Source: Ecdyonurus torrentis
Lineage: Eukaryota; Arthropoda; Insecta; Ephemeroptera; Heptageniidae
Assembly (NCBI GenBank): GCA_949318235.1
Contig: OX439133.1
Coordinates: 4,284,490-4,348,489 of the forward strand
DNA: 64,000 bases
Reading direction: 5' to 3'
The notes under the pieces were generated by a model. It had not been told where the DNA came from. It searched no databases and saw nothing but the letters and a program-made list of their open reading frames with translations. Position 1 is the first letter of the stretch; every line of letters starts with the position of its first letter. Shown here piece after piece: positions 62,889-64,000 of this stretch. The position numbers and the translations under genes were made by a program.

Positions 62889-63909
62889 TTAAAGAAAAAA
62901 GACCAGAGTAAAACTTAAGCATTAATATCACAAAACATTCATTGATTTACATAAATTACATTAGTTTGTCTCAAAACCCAACTGTAGCTCTATAGCAGTG
63001 ATCAGAAAGTTCTATTTATGCAACCCACATAACATATTCATCAGTGGCGGATTGAGCGCCGAGATTTCGAGATTATCTCGAAGGGCCGCGGCTAAAGAGG
63101 GCCGTCGTGCCGTCTTCGCAGCAAACGGCAAAAAAAAAAAAAAAAAAAAGCAAGAAGGGAAGGAAGGAAATCATTGAATCTTATAGTTTAGAAAATGATA
63201 TAATTATAATAAGATCTTATGGTGATGTGATGACTGATCCTACAATATATGATAATGGTTGTAAATAAAAGTTTTAAATAGAAATAAATTAATATAAACC
63301 CAATGTCTCATGACGGACTTTCAGAATTCATGTCATTTTTTTTTTTTTTTTTTTATTATTAATATATTTTTTTTATTATTCTTCTTTTTCTTCAAAAGAT
63401 GATGAAATTTGCCAAAGCAAAATTCATACAAAAAAATTGATATCAAGGTTACTACTCATGTAAAAGTAATATAATATTATTATACATGAAAATTTTCTAT
63501 TCTTACCCTGTTTTTTTTTTTTTCTTTTTTTTTTTTCTTTTCCTTACGTAAAATGATTGTAATTTTTACTTAAAATTAGCTAGCCACGCCCCCTTTTTCG
63601 TAAAATTTTAGCCTACGGCGCGATTCTGGGGGGCTTTGCCCCCCAGGCCCTCCAGCGGATGGGGGCCGTCTCCTTAGTTATCTCGAAGGGCCGCGGAGGC
63701 CCAGTCCGCCCCTGTTCATACTAATTTTTGCATGTATCTGTCGTCATAAAAATGAATAGTCATGCAAATTGCATACTTTACAGTATTTTCACGCTCTCTC
63801 GTGGGGCTACATTAACATTCTGGTAAAAATTGCCATCAGTTTTGAAGATCACATTTCGTGTTTATTCATTAAAAAGAACCATGTTGTTTTATGTGGTTTA
63901 TGCCTTTAA
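62889..63909 (+). mobile_element. MITE family C, split by a G+C-rich element
   Basis: TTAA at 62889 and 63906. The left half ends at CACATAACATATTCAT and the right half resumes at TTCATACTAATTTTTGC. The left end is diverged (AGAAAAAAGACCAGAG). Confidence 0.75.
63042..63714. mobile_element. Non-autonomous transposon nested in family C
   Basis: TTCAT at 63037-63041 and 63715-63719 flank the element. Its ends CAGTGGCGGATTGAG and the complement CAGGGGCGGACTGGG are imperfect inverted repeats. ATCTCGAAGGGCCGCGG appears near both ends in direct orientation. The ends are G+C-rich, the middle A/T-rich. CAG ends suggest hAT, but the 5-bp duplication is short for hAT, so the superfamily is open. Confidence 0.75.
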
Positions 63910-64000
63910 GCTTATATTAAAGAGTTTAAAATAATTATAGGCAATCCAAATAAATTTTTACATATTTGCCGTTTTTCAGAGTATAATTATGCGGAACGCT
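63910..64000 (+). repeat. Continuation of the third composite block
   Basis: AGAGTTTAAAATAATTATAG and the CCGTTTTTCAGAGTATA segment match the sequence after family C at 22375 and 41686. The block runs off the window. Confidence 0.55.

Overview
The window is A+T-rich eukaryotic DNA. It carries two spliced protein genes with GT-AG introns, a large load of short inverted-repeat transposons, long tetranucleotide arrays and decayed LINE 3' ends. The longer gene product has a clip-like domain and a catalytically dead trypsin fold, resembling the inactive protease Scarface. That points to an arthropod, most likely an insect; the species cannot be read from this sequence.

Gene 1 (plus strand, coding 7087-12457, three coding exons, about 902 residues) encodes a secreted Thr/Ser-rich protein. 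Its C-terminal half alternates acidic blocks with TT-rich spacers. A 460-bp TCAC array lies upstream of it and a GATA array in its first intron. Gene 2 (minus strand, 57623-49133, nine coding exons, about 737 residues) encodes a serine protease homolog. Its order is signal peptide, six-cysteine clip-like domain, Ser/Thr linker, acidic linker exons and a trypsin-like domain. His57 is Ser, Ser195 is Glu, and Asp102 is kept. Its last intron is a GATA-GACA-GATA array. In both genes the exon phases join without a break, which is the main support for the models.

Most of the rest is transposon-derived. I use these family labels: A/B (ends TATAGGGTGT, about 300 bp), C (ends AGGMATAGACCA between TTAA duplications, about 345 bp), D (long AT-rich unit with a conserved hairpin, over 1 kb), E (ends GTAGGGTACCGAC, TTAA target, about 335 bp), F (near-palindromic, ends TTAAAGGCATAGAACACC, about 310 bp), G (ends TTAAAGAGTAAGTTCAG), H (ends TTTAATGNAGCTTATC), I (ends AGACC then TTGCAC) and J (hairpin at 18.9-19.2 kb). 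There is also a hAT-like element with an 8-bp target duplication (47701-48229), a G+C-rich element nested in a family C copy (63042-63714), and two giant inverted repeats (2701-5245 and 31464-34750).

Layout: 0-6.3 kb, MITEs, a tRNA-like element and the first giant palindrome; 6.3-12.5 kb, gene 1; 12.5-48.8 kb, a mosaic of MITEs in which multi-element blocks recur in the same order; 49.1-57.6 kb, gene 2 with MITEs in its introns; 58.5-64 kb, more copies of the same blocks plus a LINE remnant. The strongest unexplained signals are the near-perfect 1.05-kb palindrome arms, the recurring composite blocks and head-to-head A/B pairs, and the presence of GACGTC/TGACGTCA (CRE-like) in several otherwise unrelated MITE families. 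Boundaries and family groupings were made by eye and are approximate unless target duplications are stated.
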